From Lachnospiraceae bacterium UBA3645 (lineage in GTDB: Bacteria; Bacillota; Clostridia; Lachnospirales; Lachnospiraceae): DNA of 29,185 nucleotides. The notes beneath the pieces are model-generated. The model was not told the DNA's origin. It did not search any database and worked only from the letters and a program-made list of their open reading frames with translations. The DNA lies in NCBI GenBank assembly GCA_002373555.1, contig DFKM01000207.1, positions 1 to 29,185 of the forward strand. Reading direction: 5' to 3'. This document shows, in pieces, positions 14,239 through 22,375 of the stretch (its first letter is position 1; each line of letters begins with the position of its first letter). Made by a program: the position numbers and the translations under genes.

Positions 14239-15134
14239 ATTTGTCTGTAAACATTGCAGGTGTGACTCTGAAAAACCCCGTGATGAGCGCTTCCGGCACC
14301 TTCGGCTCCGGCCATGAATTTGCCGACTGGATGGATCCGGGAAAACTCGGCGCGATCGTTACCAAGGGTGTTTCGGCCGTGCCGTGGGAAGGCAATGCGA
14401 CCCCGAGAGTGGCGGAGACCCCTTCGGGAATGCTGAATGCGATCGGTCTGCAGAACCCGGGCATCGACGTCTTTGTGAATCGGGACCTTCCGGAACTGGA
14501 AAAATATGCCGATACAAAGGTGATCGTGAATGTCTGCGGAAAGACAGCGGAGGACTATATCAGGGTCGTCGAGCGGCTGTCGGAGGAGCCGCGGGCGGAT
14601 CTTCTGGAGATCAACATCTCCTGTCCGAACGTGAAAGAAGGCGGCATCGCTTTCGGCCAGAATGCGGATTCGGTCTATGAGATCACGAAAAAGCTGGCGG
14701 AGGTTTCGAAGAAACCCATCATTATGAAGCTTTCTCCGAACGTGACGGATATTACGGAGATGGCAAGAGCGGCGGAAGCCGGCGGCGCGGATGCGGTCTC
14801 GCTGATCAACACACTGACCGGCATGAAGATCGACATCGAGAGAAGACGGCCGCTTCTGGCCAATATGACCGGCGGTCTGTCCGGTCCCGCGATCCGGCCG
14901 GTGGCTGTCCGCATGGTCTGGCAGACAGTGCGCGCGGTGAAGATCCCCGTGATCGGCATGGGCGGCATCGCTTCAGCGGAAGACGCACTGGAATTCCTGC
15001 TTGCGGGCGCTTCAGCCGTGGCTGTCGGCACCGCGAATTTCAATGATCCGCTGACGATGGAGAAAGTCATTTCCGGCATTGAAAAATATATGGAAAGACA
15101 CGGAATGGACGATGTCTCCATGTTGCGTTTATGA
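14235..15134 (+). CDS. pyrD: Dihydroorotate dehydrogenase class 1B catalytic subunit PyrD
   Basis: PyrD oxidises dihydroorotate to orotate using FMN and, with PyrK, reduces NAD+. The 299-aa protein begins with the expected L-K-N-P-V-M-S-A-S-G-T-F-G-S-G. The catalytic loop N-I-S-C-P-N-V-K has cysteine 130 as the base, the signature of class 1 enzymes. The FMN phosphate-binding region near the C-terminus reads I-P-V-I-G-M-G-G-I, then A-S-A-V-A-V-G-T-A. It is a TIM barrel of normal length. Translation is coupled to pyrK through the ATGA overlap. Adjacent pyrK makes the NAD-dependent 1B type nearly certain. Confidence 0.97.
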   Translation: MNLSVNIAGVTLKNPVMSASGTFGSGHEFADWMDPGKLGAIVTKGVSAVPWEGNATPRVAETPSGMLNAIGLQNPGIDVFVNRDLPELEKYADTKVIVNVCGKTAEDYIRVVERLSEEPRADLLEINISCPNVKEGGIAFGQNADSVYEITKKLAEVSKKPIIMKLSPNVTDITEMARAAEAGGADAVSLINTLTGMKIDIERRRPLLANMTGGLSGPAIRPVAVRMVWQTVRAVKIPVIGMGGIASAEDALEFLLAGASAVAVGTANFNDPLTMEKVISGIEKYMERHGMDDVSMLRL

Positions 15135-15185
15135 AGCATCTATGCTACTGTAAAGGATGCCAAAAATCGGAACGAGAGGTTTTAT

Positions 15186-15863
15186 ATGGAAAGATATAAA
15201 GAGCAGTTCATAGAGTTCATGGTGCAGTCGGGCGTTCTGCAGTTCGGCGATTTTATTACCAAAAGCGGCAGGAAGACGCCGTTCTTCATCAACACGGGAT
15301 TTTACAGGACCGGAGAGCAGCTGAAGAAGCTGGGCGAGTTCTATGCGAAGGCTGTTGCAGATAATTTCGGAACGGATTTCGACATCCTGTTCGGACCTGC
15401 GTATAAAGGCATCCCGCTGTCCGTTACGACAGCGATCGCACTTTCCGCGGAGCATGGAGCAAATGTGAGATATTGCTCCAACCGCAAGGAAGTGAAGGAT
15501 CACGGCGACAAGGGCATCCTGCTCGGAAGCCCGATCGCGGACGGTGACCGCATCGTGATGATCGAGGATGTTACGACAGCCGGCACCTCCATCCGCGAGA
15601 CCATGCCGATCCTGAAAGCACAGGGAGACGTACAGGTCCTGGGCCTGATCGTTTCCGTGGACAGGATGGAAAGAGGCAGCGGAAAAGTGAGCGCGCTGAA
15701 GGAAATCTCTGCCGAATACGGCATGCAGACCGCCGCGATCGTAACGATGGCAGAGGTCGTGGAATATCTGAAAGATACGCCGGTCGACGGAAAGTATATC
15801 CTTGATGAGAAGATCCTTGCCGCGATCGACGATTACTACAAGCAGTACGGAGGCGAAGCCTGA
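15186..15863 (+). CDS. pyrE: Orotate phosphoribosyltransferase PyrE
   Basis: PyrE joins orotate to PRPP to give OMP. The 225-aa protein contains the PRPP-binding loop V-M-I-E-D-V-T-T-A-G-T-S, the early S-G-R-K-T-P-F-F-I-N segment and G-P-A-Y-K-G-I-P-L, plus the flexible-loop lysine region N-R-K-E-V-K-D-H-G-D-K-G. It is somewhat longer than the E. coli enzyme, as is common in Clostridia. The start at 15186 is preceded by GAGAGG, and the 51-base gap to pyrD shows no convincing promoter. The stop overlaps the next gene by one base (TGATG). Confidence 0.97.
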   Translation: MERYKEQFIEFMVQSGVLQFGDFITKSGRKTPFFINTGFYRTGEQLKKLGEFYAKAVADNFGTDFDILFGPAYKGIPLSVTTAIALSAEHGANVRYCSNRKEVKDHGDKGILLGSPIADGDRIVMIEDVTTAGTSIRETMPILKAQGDVQVLGLIVSVDRMERGSGKVSALKEISAEYGMQTAAIVTMAEVVEYLKDTPVDGKYILDEKILAAIDDYYKQYGGEA

Positions 15864-16228
15864 TGTCGAAGGTTACCTGGAAGCGTACCCGGAAGGGGAT
15901 CGAATTCATTGAGAAGAAGACCTTCGGGGAGAAGCTTCAGGATGTTACATTTATGGAAGTGGCGCTGTTTCTGTTCGCACTTTCCGTGCTCGCGTTCATC
16001 GGCGGTCTTGCCTGGTCGATCGCCGCGCACGGCAATGCGCCCTGGCCGCTCAGTCTGATCGGGATCCTGGTTCTCGGACTGTCTGCCGCAGGTGTACTGA
16101 TCACGCTCTACGGCCATTATATGGTGGAAGCGGAAAGCAAGGTGAACTGGCGCATCGGTCTGTTCACGAACGGCGGCATGGCGGCACTCATGCTGCTGAT
16201 GTCGATCTCCGGGGCGATCTGGGGATAA
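15863..16228 (+). CDS. Small three-helix membrane protein, DUF6142-like
   Basis: This 121-aa protein has a basic N-terminal tail (K-V-T-W-K-R-T-R-K-G) and three predicted membrane helices at about 31-54, 62-84 and 97-119. The spacing and the closing helix (G-L-F-T-N-G-G-M-A-A-L-M-L-L-M) remind me of the DUF6142 family, but this is from memory and low in certainty. It is translationally coupled to pyrE by a TGATG overlap, so it belongs to the pyr transcript. A role in nucleobase handling or simple operon hitch-hiking cannot be separated from sequence alone. Confidence 0.7.
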   Translation: MSKVTWKRTRKGIEFIEKKTFGEKLQDVTFMEVALFLFALSVLAFIGGLAWSIAAHGNAPWPLSLIGILVLGLSAAGVLITLYGHYMVEAESKVNWRIGLFTNGGMAALMLLMSISGAIWG

Positions 16229-16245
16229 ATCATTGGATACGTTGG

Positions 16246-16271
16246 CTGTCTGCCCGGTTCCCGGAGGACAG
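16246..16271. other. Hairpin upstream of purK
   Basis: CTGTC (16246-16250) pairs with GACAG (16267-16271), and an inner CCGG/CCGG stem (16254-16257 with 16261-16264) closes a 3-nt loop. No T-tract follows, and I see no purine-riboswitch or ZTP-riboswitch consensus here. It may be a processing or stability element between the pyr and pur parts of the cluster. Confidence 0.35.
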
Positions 16272-16297
16272 ATCCATTTACAGGGGGAATACCATTC

Positions 16298-17425
16298 ATG
16301 TACAAAGTAGGAATTATCGGCGGCGGACAGCTGGGAAAGATGATGATCCTGGACGGCAAGCGTCTGGATACGCAGTTCTTCATCCTGGATCCGACGGAAC
16401 ACTGCCCGGCCGACAGCATCGCGGACGGCCATATCGTGGCGGACTTCAATGATATCGACGCGATCATCAAAATGGCGGACGGCGTGGATGTCGTCACGAA
16501 TGAATTTGAACATATCAGCGTTCCGGCCCTGAAAAAGCTGGAGGGTATGGGCTATAAGGTCTATCCTTCTTCGGAAACGCTGCGTCTGATCCAGAATAAG
16601 CTGACGCAGAAGCAGTGGCTGAAGAAGCATGACATCCCCGTGCCGGAGTTCCTGCCGATCGGTTCCGTGGAAGATCTTTACGCCGCAGGTGAGCAGTTCG
16701 GCTATCCGATGATGCTCAAGACCTGCACCGGCGGATACGACGGCAAGGGAAATGCACGCGTGGGATCGAAGGAAGAGGTGCAGGAGGCGTATGATGCGCT
16801 CGGCGCCGGGAAGCTTCCGCTGATGGTGGAGCACTGGATCGATTTTGAAAAGGAAGTATCGATCCTGGCGTGCAGAAGCGCGAACGGGGAGATGGCTGTC
16901 TTCCCGGTCGCAGAGAACCGGCACAAGAACAGCATTCTGGATGAGACGACCGTTCCGGCGGCGATCTCGGATGCTTCCGCGAAGGAAGCGATGGAAGTGG
17001 CGAGGACGACGCTGGCTGCTTTCGATGTCGTCGGCATGCTCTGCATCGAGCTGTTCGTGACGAAGCAGGGGCATATCCTCGTGAATGAGCTGGCGCCCCG
17101 CCCGCATAATTCCGGACATTATACCATTGAAGCCTGTTACACATCGCAGTACGAGAATCATGTCCGTGCGATCCTGGGACTGCCGCTCGGCAATCCGGAT
17201 CTGATCGGGCCGGTGGCGATGAAGAATATCATCGGGGACAGAAACGGAACGGCGGAGCTTACGGGCCTTGAAAAAGCGTATGCGATCCCGAACGTAAAGG
17301 TACATATCTACGGCAAGGAGCAGGTGAAGAAAGGCCGGAAGATGGGCCATATCACCGCGATGGGAAAGACCGTGGAGGAAGCGCTGGAGTCTGTCAGGAA
17401 AGCACATGAGGTGCTGGGCATCTGA
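16298..17425 (+). CDS. purK: N5-carboxyaminoimidazole ribonucleotide synthase PurK
   Basis: PurK uses ATP and bicarbonate to carboxylate AIR to N5-CAIR. The 375-aa ATP-grasp protein starts V-G-I-I-G-G-G-Q-L-G-K-M, which is diagnostic. It continues with V-T-N-E-F-E-H-I, M-L-K-T-C-T-G-G-Y-D-G-K-G, and L-V-N-E-L-A-P-R-P-H-N-S-G-H-Y-T, the metal and ATP-binding end of the grasp domain. AGGGGG at 16282-16287 serves the ATG at 16298. purE follows 12 bases later; the pair together makes CAIR. Confidence 0.97.
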   Translation: MYKVGIIGGGQLGKMMILDGKRLDTQFFILDPTEHCPADSIADGHIVADFNDIDAIIKMADGVDVVTNEFEHISVPALKKLEGMGYKVYPSSETLRLIQNKLTQKQWLKKHDIPVPEFLPIGSVEDLYAAGEQFGYPMMLKTCTGGYDGKGNARVGSKEEVQEAYDALGAGKLPLMVEHWIDFEKEVSILACRSANGEMAVFPVAENRHKNSILDETTVPAAISDASAKEAMEVARTTLAAFDVVGMLCIELFVTKQGHILVNELAPRPHNSGHYTIEACYTSQYENHVRAILGLPLGNPDLIGPVAMKNIIGDRNGTAELTGLEKAYAIPNVKVHIYGKEQVKKGRKMGHITAMGKTVEEALESVRKAHEVLGI

Positions 17426-17437
17426 AAGGAGAACATA

Positions 17438-17953
17438 ATGAACCCCACAGTAGGTATTATCATGGGAAGTGATTCGGATCTTCCCGTTATGAAAAAGGCC
17501 GCGGAAATGCTGGACGATCTTCAGGTCCCTTATGAGCTGACCATTGTTTCCGCACACAGAACACCCGACCGTCTTGCGGATTATGCAAAGACAGCGGCAG
17601 GCCGCGGCATCAAAGTCATCATTGCCGGCGCGGGCGGTGCAGCGCATCTGCCGGGCATGGTCGCATCCCAGACCGTGCTTCCCGTCATCGGCGTTCCGGT
17701 ACAGACAAAGACGATGTCCGGACTGGATTCTCTCTATTCGATCGTCCAGATGCCTCCGGGGATCCCGGTCGCGACTGTCGCCATCAACGGCGCGCTGAAC
17801 GCGGGCCTGCTGGCAGCGAAGATCCTGGGCGTATCGGATCCGGAGATCGCGGCACGTGTGGCGGCTTATTCGGAGGATCTGAAGGATTCCGTCCTGGTCA
17901 AGGCGGAGAAGCTGGAAACGATCGGCTATAAAGCTTATCTCGAACAGATGTAG
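17438..17953 (+). CDS. purE: N5-carboxyaminoimidazole ribonucleotide mutase PurE (class I)
   Basis: PurE moves the carboxyl group of N5-CAIR to give CAIR. The 171-aa protein has the active-site segments [18 protein letters not shown] (catalytic histidine) and [11 protein letters not shown]. The presence of purK immediately upstream marks it as the class I mutase and not the CO2-dependent class II carboxylase. GAAAGGAG at 17424-17431 lies at a normal distance from the ATG. It precedes purM by 11 bases. Confidence 0.97.
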   Translation: MNPTVGIIMGSDSDLPVMKKAAEMLDDLQVPYELTIVSAHRTPDRLADYAKTAAGRGIKVIIAGAGGAAHLPGMVASQTVLPVIGVPVQTKTMSGLDSLYSIVQMPPGIPVATVAINGALNAGLLAAKILGVSDPEIAARVAAYSEDLKDSVLVKAEKLETIGYKAYLEQM

Positions 17954-17964
17954 GAGGTACTCTC

Positions 17965-18993
17965 ATGGCGATGGATTATAAGAAGGCCGGCGTGGATATC
18001 GAAGCCGGCTACAGATCTGTGGAACTCATCAAAAAGCATGTGGCATCGACAATGAGAAGCGAAGTCCTGGGCGGCATCGGCGGATTTTCCGGCGCCTTTT
18101 CGGCAGCCGGTATGAAGGATATGGAAGATCCGGTCCTGCTTTCCGGTACGGACGGCGTCGGCACCAAGATCAAGATCGCGTTCCTGCTGGACCGCCATGA
18201 TACGATCGGCATCGACTGTGTGGCAATGTGTGTGAACGACGTTGCCTGCGCGGGCGGAGAGCCGCTGTTCTTCCTGGATTACATTGCCTGCGGCAAAAAT
18301 GAGCCGGAGAAGATCGAGCAGATCGTTGCGGGCGTGGCCGAGGGCTGCAGACAGGCAGGCTGCGCGCTGATCGGCGGGGAGACGGCGGAGCACCCCGGAC
18401 TGATGCCGGTCGATGAATATGACGTCGCGGGATTTATCGTAGGCGTGGTCGACAGAAAAGACATGATCACGGGAGAGCGGATCCAGGCAGGAGACGTGCT
18501 TGTCGGCATTACTTCCTCCGGCGTCCATTCGAACGGATTCTCCCTGGTGCGGAAGGTGTTCCGCATGACGGAAGAGAACCTGAATACATATTATGACATG
18601 CTCGGCGAGACGCTCGGCGAAGCGCTTCTGCGTCCTACAAAGATCTATGTGAAGGCGCTGAAAGCGCTGAAGGATGCCGGTGTGGATATCAAGGGCTGCA
18701 GCCATATCACGGGCGGCGGTTTCTATGAGAATATCCCGAGAATGCTTCCTGAAGGCACGGCCGCTGCCGTGAAGAAGGATTCCTATCCGGTGCCGCCGAT
18801 CTTCAAAATGCTGCAGGAGAGCGGCGATATCGAAGAGAAAATGATGTACAACACATTTAACATGGGACTCGGTATGGTGCTGGCGGTTCCCGCAGCGGAA
18901 GCAGAGAAGGCCGTGGCCGTCCTGAAGGAAGCCGGAGAGGACGCCTATATCGTCGGCGAAGTGGTTTCCGGAGAAGGAGTGACCATATGTTAA
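17965..18993 (+). CDS. purM: Phosphoribosylformylglycinamidine cyclo-ligase (AIR synthetase) PurM
   Basis: PurM closes the imidazole ring, turning FGAM into AIR with ATP. The 342-aa product has the family start ([12 protein letters not shown]), the phosphate-binding G-T-D-G-V-G-T-K and the [11 protein letters not shown] strand. G-G-E-T-A-E-H-P is also present, as is the C-terminal [19 protein letters not shown] at 17952-17958 is a strong ribosome binding site. Its last seven bases overlap the start of purN. Confidence 0.97.
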   Translation: MAMDYKKAGVDIEAGYRSVELIKKHVASTMRSEVLGGIGGFSGAFSAAGMKDMEDPVLLSGTDGVGTKIKIAFLLDRHDTIGIDCVAMCVNDVACAGGEPLFFLDYIACGKNEPEKIEQIVAGVAEGCRQAGCALIGGETAEHPGLMPVDEYDVAGFIVGVVDRKDMITGERIQAGDVLVGITSSGVHSNGFSLVRKVFRMTEENLNTYYDMLGETLGEALLRPTKIYVKALKALKDAGVDIKGCSHITGGGFYENIPRMLPEGTAAAVKKDSYPVPPIFKMLQESGDIEEKMMYNTFNMGLGMVLAVPAAEAEKAVAVLKEAGEDAYIVGEVVSGEGVTIC

Positions 18994-19595
18994 AGATTGC
19001 GGTTCTCGTATCGGGCGGCGGCACGAATCTGCAGGCGATCATTGATCAGGTGGAAGACGGAAGACTTCCGGATGTGAAGATCGCTGCGGTCATCAGCAAC
19101 AATGCAGGTGCGTATGCGCTGGAGCGCGCGAAGAAGCACGGCATCCCCGCCTGCTGCATTTCACCGAAGAATTATGAGACCAGGGCGGCATTCAACCAGG
19201 CGCTGATCGAGGCGCTGGAGAATGTGGCGCCGGATCTGATCGTTCTGGCGGGCTTCCTTGTAGTCATCCCGCCGGAAATGGTAGAGAAGTTCGCAGGCAG
19301 GATCATCAATATTCATCCGTCGCTGATCCCCAGCTTCTGCGGGACCGGCTATTACGGGCTGAAGGTCCATGAAGCGGCGCTTGCGCGGGGCGTAAAGATC
19401 TCCGGGGCGACCGTGCATATCGTGGATTCCGGGACGGATACGGGTCCGATCCTGATCCAGAAGGCAGTCGAGGTCAGAGAAGGCGATACGCCCGAGGTAC
19501 TGCAGAGAAGGATCATGGAAGAAGCGGAGTGGAAGATCCTTCCGCAGGCGATCGGAATGTTTGCGGAATCGAAGAAAAAGGGGGAACTGAATTGA
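18987..19595 (+). CDS. purN: Phosphoribosylglycinamide formyltransferase PurN
   Basis: PurN transfers a formyl group from 10-formyl-THF to GAR. The 202-aa protein has the N-terminal [11 protein letters not shown] and [11 protein letters not shown] with the catalytic asparagine and histidine. The D-S-G-T-D-T-G-P-I motif carries the catalytic aspartate. After P-S-F the sequence reads [11 protein letters not shown], a clostridial variant of the usual P-G-x-x-A form. AAGGAG at 18974-18979 lies inside purM, and the ATG overlaps the purM stop region. The stop overlaps the TTG start of purD. Confidence 0.96.
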   Translation: MLKIAVLVSGGGTNLQAIIDQVEDGRLPDVKIAAVISNNAGAYALERAKKHGIPACCISPKNYETRAAFNQALIEALENVAPDLIVLAGFLVVIPPEMVEKFAGRIINIHPSLIPSFCGTGYYGLKVHEAALARGVKISGATVHIVDSGTDTGPILIQKAVEVREGDTPEVLQRRIMEEAEWKILPQAIGMFAESKKKGELN

Positions 19596-20866
19596 AGATA
19601 CTGATCGTAGGAAGCGGCGGAAGAGAGCATGCGCTCGCATGGAAGATCGCGCAGAATGAAAAAGTGGAAAAGATCTGGTGCGCCCCCGGAAATGCCGGCA
19701 TCGGCGAGATTGCGGAATGTGTTCCGATCGGCGCGATGGAGTTTGACGCGCTGGCGGATTTTGCCGAAAAGAACGGCGTGGATCTGACTGTCGTCGGTAT
19801 GGACGATCCGCTGGTCGGCGGGATCGTGGATGTGTTCGAAGCGAAGGGTCTCCGTGTATTCGGCCCGAGGAAGAATGCGGCGATCATCGAGGGCTCCAAG
19901 GCATTCTCGAAGGAGCTGATGAAGAAGTACAATATCCCGACAGCCGGCTACGAGACATTTACGGATGCCGATGCGGCGCTGAAATATCTGGAGACCTCAG
20001 AGTATCCGATCGTGCTGAAGGCGGACGGACTGGCGCTCGGCAAGGGCGTGCTGATCTGCAAGGATCATGACGAAGCGGTCGCCGGCGTGAAGGAGATCAT
20101 GCAGGATAAGAAGTTCGGCGCCGCGGGCAATACCATGGTAGTCGAGGAGTTCCTGACCGGCCGTGAGGTATCCGTGCTTTCCTTCGTGGATGGAAAGACC
20201 ATCAAGACGATGGCTTCCGCACAGGATCACAAGAGAGCGCTGGATAATGATGAAGGTCTGAATACGGGCGGCATGGGCACGTTCAGCCCGAGCCCGTTCT
20301 ATACGAAGGAAGTGGAGGATTTCTGCAATCAGTATGTCTTCCAGCCGACGGTAGACGCGATGCGGGCGGAAGGCAGAGAGTTCAAGGGCATCATTTTCTT
20401 CGGCCTGATGCTGACGGAAAAGGGACCGCGGGTGCTGGAGTACAATGCGCGTTTCGGCGATCCGGAGGCGCAGGTGGTCCTTCCGAGAATGAAGAATGAT
20501 ATCGTGGAAGTGATGGAAGCCTGTGTGGACGGTACGCTGGATCAGATCGATCTGGAGTTCTCGGATGAGGCCTGCGTTTGCGTAGTGCTGGCGTCGGGCG
20601 GCTATCCGGTGGCTTACAAGAAGGGCTATGAGATCAGCGGACTGGAAGAACTGAAGAAGGAGCCCGGCGTGGTGGTGTTCCATGCGGGCACGAAGCTGTC
20701 TGAGACAGGTGCTTTCCTGACGAACGGCGGCCGGGTGCTCGGCGTGTCGGCGCTGGGAGAGGATCTGAAGGCGGCGAGAGCCAATGCGTATGCGGCGGCG
20801 GCGAAGATCGATTTTCAGGATAAGCATTTCCGGCATGATATCGGAAAGGCGATTGACGAGGCGTGA
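19592..20866 (+). CDS. purD: Phosphoribosylamine-glycine ligase PurD
   Basis: PurD joins phosphoribosylamine and glycine with ATP. From the TTG at 19592 the protein is 424 aa and begins exactly as the family does ([14 protein letters not shown]). The frame stays open upstream, but those residues fall inside purN and do not resemble PurD. AAGGGGG at 19579-19585 is correctly spaced for the TTG, so a non-ATG start is the best reading. ATP-grasp elements include K-A-D-G-L-A-L-G-K-G-V, G-M-G-T-F-S-P and L-E-Y-N-A-R-F-G-D-P-E. It is the last gene of the pur block. Confidence 0.96.
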   Translation: MKILIVGSGGREHALAWKIAQNEKVEKIWCAPGNAGIGEIAECVPIGAMEFDALADFAEKNGVDLTVVGMDDPLVGGIVDVFEAKGLRVFGPRKNAAIIEGSKAFSKELMKKYNIPTAGYETFTDADAALKYLETSEYPIVLKADGLALGKGVLICKDHDEAVAGVKEIMQDKKFGAAGNTMVVEEFLTGREVSVLSFVDGKTIKTMASAQDHKRALDNDEGLNTGGMGTFSPSPFYTKEVEDFCNQYVFQPTVDAMRAEGREFKGIIFFGLMLTEKGPRVLEYNARFGDPEAQVVLPRMKNDIVEVMEACVDGTLDQIDLEFSDEACVCVVLASGGYPVAYKKGYEISGLEELKKEPGVVVFHAGTKLSETGAFLTNGGRVLGVSALGEDLKAARANAYAAAAKIDFQDKHFRHDIGKAIDEA

Positions 20867-20879
20867 GGTATCAAAAGCG

Positions 20880-20925
20880 AGTGACGTCCCTGCCGGGCAT
20901 AAGCTCCCGGTAATAGGATGTCACT
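20880..20925. other. Nested hairpin between purD and the MATE gene
   Basis: AGTGACGTCC (20880-20889) pairs with GGATGTCACT (20916-20925) with one G-U wobble. An inner CCGGG/CCCGG stem (20893-20897 with 20906-20910) closes an 8-nt loop. There is no T-tract, so it is not a classical terminator. It sits 26 bases before the transporter start and does not match a riboswitch consensus that I recognise. Confidence 0.5.
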
Positions 20926-20951
20926 TCGTAAGTCGGACAGGTAATTGGATT

Positions 20952-22301
20952 ATGGATCACAATATGACAGAAGGACGCGAGGGGCAGGCGATATTTCGCT
21001 TTGCCCTTCCGCTTATAGGAGCCAGTGTTCTGCAGACGATGTACTCGTTTGTGGATTCCGTTATTGTAGGTAATTTTGTGGGTGAAACGGCGTTCGGCGC
21101 GATCGGCCTGCTGGCGTCGCTCATCATGCTGGTCAACATGTTCTGCACATCGCTTGGCAATGCGGTCAGCATCGTCGTTTCGCAGTTTTACGGCGCCGGG
21201 AAAAAAGAGGATATTACGGAATGCGCTGTTACGGCACAATGGTTTACGCTCCTTGTCAGTGTTCTTGTGATCGCGGTCTGCCTGCTCCTTTCCTATCCTG
21301 TCGTTGTCCTGTTCCTTGCACCGCCGGAGAATATGCAGCAGTACAGCATGCAGTATTTCATGATCTATTCTGTCGGCCTGTTCTTTTTCTTTGCCTACAA
21401 TGTCGTCTACGGGATCCTGCGGGCGCACGGTGATTCGAAGGGCGCCATGGTCTTTCTCCTGATCGGTGCGGTCATCAATATCTTTCTGGATCTTCTTCTG
21501 ATCATCGTGTTTCATATGGAGGTCGTTGGCGCCGCACTCGCGACAGCCGTGTCACAGGCAGGTTCTGCCGCCGCGGCATATCTCTATATGATCCGGCATT
21601 ACGGGCACCTGAATATCTTTGCGCCGGGGAACCGGCGGCTGTCGGGCGATAAAGTCAGAACGATCCTGCGGCTCTGGATCCCGATCCTCTCGCAGACATC
21701 GGTGATGAGCATCGGTTTTATCGTACTGCAGAGACTTGTCAACACGTTCGGCGCTGCAAGTATCGAGGGATACGCGGCGATGCAGAAGGTGGAATCATTC
21801 ATTCATATCGTACCGAGTACACTGAATGCGGCTATGGCGAATTTTACCGGCCAGAATATGGGCGCCAACAAGCCGGAGAGAGTACGGAAGGGGTTCCGTG
21901 TTACAGCCGTATATTCGCTCGTGATCGCAGCTGTGATCGCGGTGATCATGATCACCTTCGACAGACAGCTGATCTCGATCTTCAACATTTCCGAAGAAGG
22001 CTTGAAGCGCGGCTGCGAACATCTGGATCTGCTTGTGATCTTTATGCTTCCGAATTCGATTTATACGCTGGCGGCCGGCCTGCTGCAGGGCGCCGGCGAT
22101 GCGAAGATCACTGCCGTTGCGAGCTTTATCAATCTGTTCATCCGCGTCAGCAGCGCCTATCTCATGTCGCTGACCTTCATCGGCTACCGGAGCCTCTGGT
22201 ATTCGCTGCCGCTGGCCTGGTGCACGAACTGTCTGATCAACTACTGCCGCTACAGAAGCGGAAAATGGGAGCACAAAGCACTCGTGAAAGCCGGAACATA
22301 A
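20952..22301 (+). CDS. MATE-family multidrug/sodium antiporter
   Basis: From the ATG at 20952 this is a 449-aa integral membrane protein with about twelve hydrophobic helices, typical of MATE exporters. The start (E-G-x-x-x-x-A-I-F-R-F-A-L-P-L-I-G-A-S-V-L-Q) and the first helix with S-F-V-D-S-V-I-V-G-N-F-V-G fit the NorM/DinF branch found in Firmicutes. G-A-G-D-A-K-I-T in the second half also fits. MATE proteins export cationic drugs or metabolites in exchange for Na+ or H+; the substrate here is unknown. Only a weak Shine-Dalgarno-like GGACAGG is visible. The frame extends upstream into purD, but those residues are not MATE-like. It follows a hairpin, not a clear promoter. Confidence 0.93.
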   Translation: MDHNMTEGREGQAIFRFALPLIGASVLQTMYSFVDSVIVGNFVGETAFGAIGLLASLIMLVNMFCTSLGNAVSIVVSQFYGAGKKEDITECAVTAQWFTLLVSVLVIAVCLLLSYPVVVLFLAPPENMQQYSMQYFMIYSVGLFFFFAYNVVYGILRAHGDSKGAMVFLLIGAVINIFLDLLLIIVFHMEVVGAALATAVSQAGSAAAAYLYMIRHYGHLNIFAPGNRRLSGDKVRTILRLWIPILSQTSVMSIGFIVLQRLVNTFGAASIEGYAAMQKVESFIHIVPSTLNAAMANFTGQNMGANKPERVRKGFRVTAVYSLVIAAVIAVIMITFDRQLISIFNISEEGLKRGCEHLDLLVIFMLPNSIYTLAAGLLQGAGDAKITAVASFINLFIRVSSAYLMSLTFIGYRSLWYSLPLAWCTNCLINYCRYRSGKWEHKALVKAGT

Positions 22302-22304
22302 CGG

Positions 22305-22334
22305 TTGCGGTGCCGCTGCGGTTTGGATTATAAT
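22305..22334 (+). promoter_or_regulatory. Probable promoter for the zinc-ribbon/TPM pair
   Basis: A consensus -10 TATAAT at 22329-22334 is preceded, 18 bp upstream, by TTGCGG at 22305-22310. The -35 is weak. It begins just after the MATE stop codon and lies about 40 bases before the next ATG, which has a perfect AAGGAGG at 22364-22370. Confidence 0.6.
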
Positions 22335-22375
22335 GCTTCTGTAGGATTGTTTATCATGCTGTTAAGGAGGCGCTT

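Noticed and set aside
16229..16297. Purine or ZTP riboswitch upstream of purK
   Set aside because: Only a simple hairpin is present; I could not find the conserved core bases of either riboswitch class in this 69-base gap.
15836..17647. Minus-strand open frame of 603 codons across pyrE, the membrane gene and purK
   Set aside because: It runs antisense through three well-supported genes and their intergenic gap, which shows it is chance openness.
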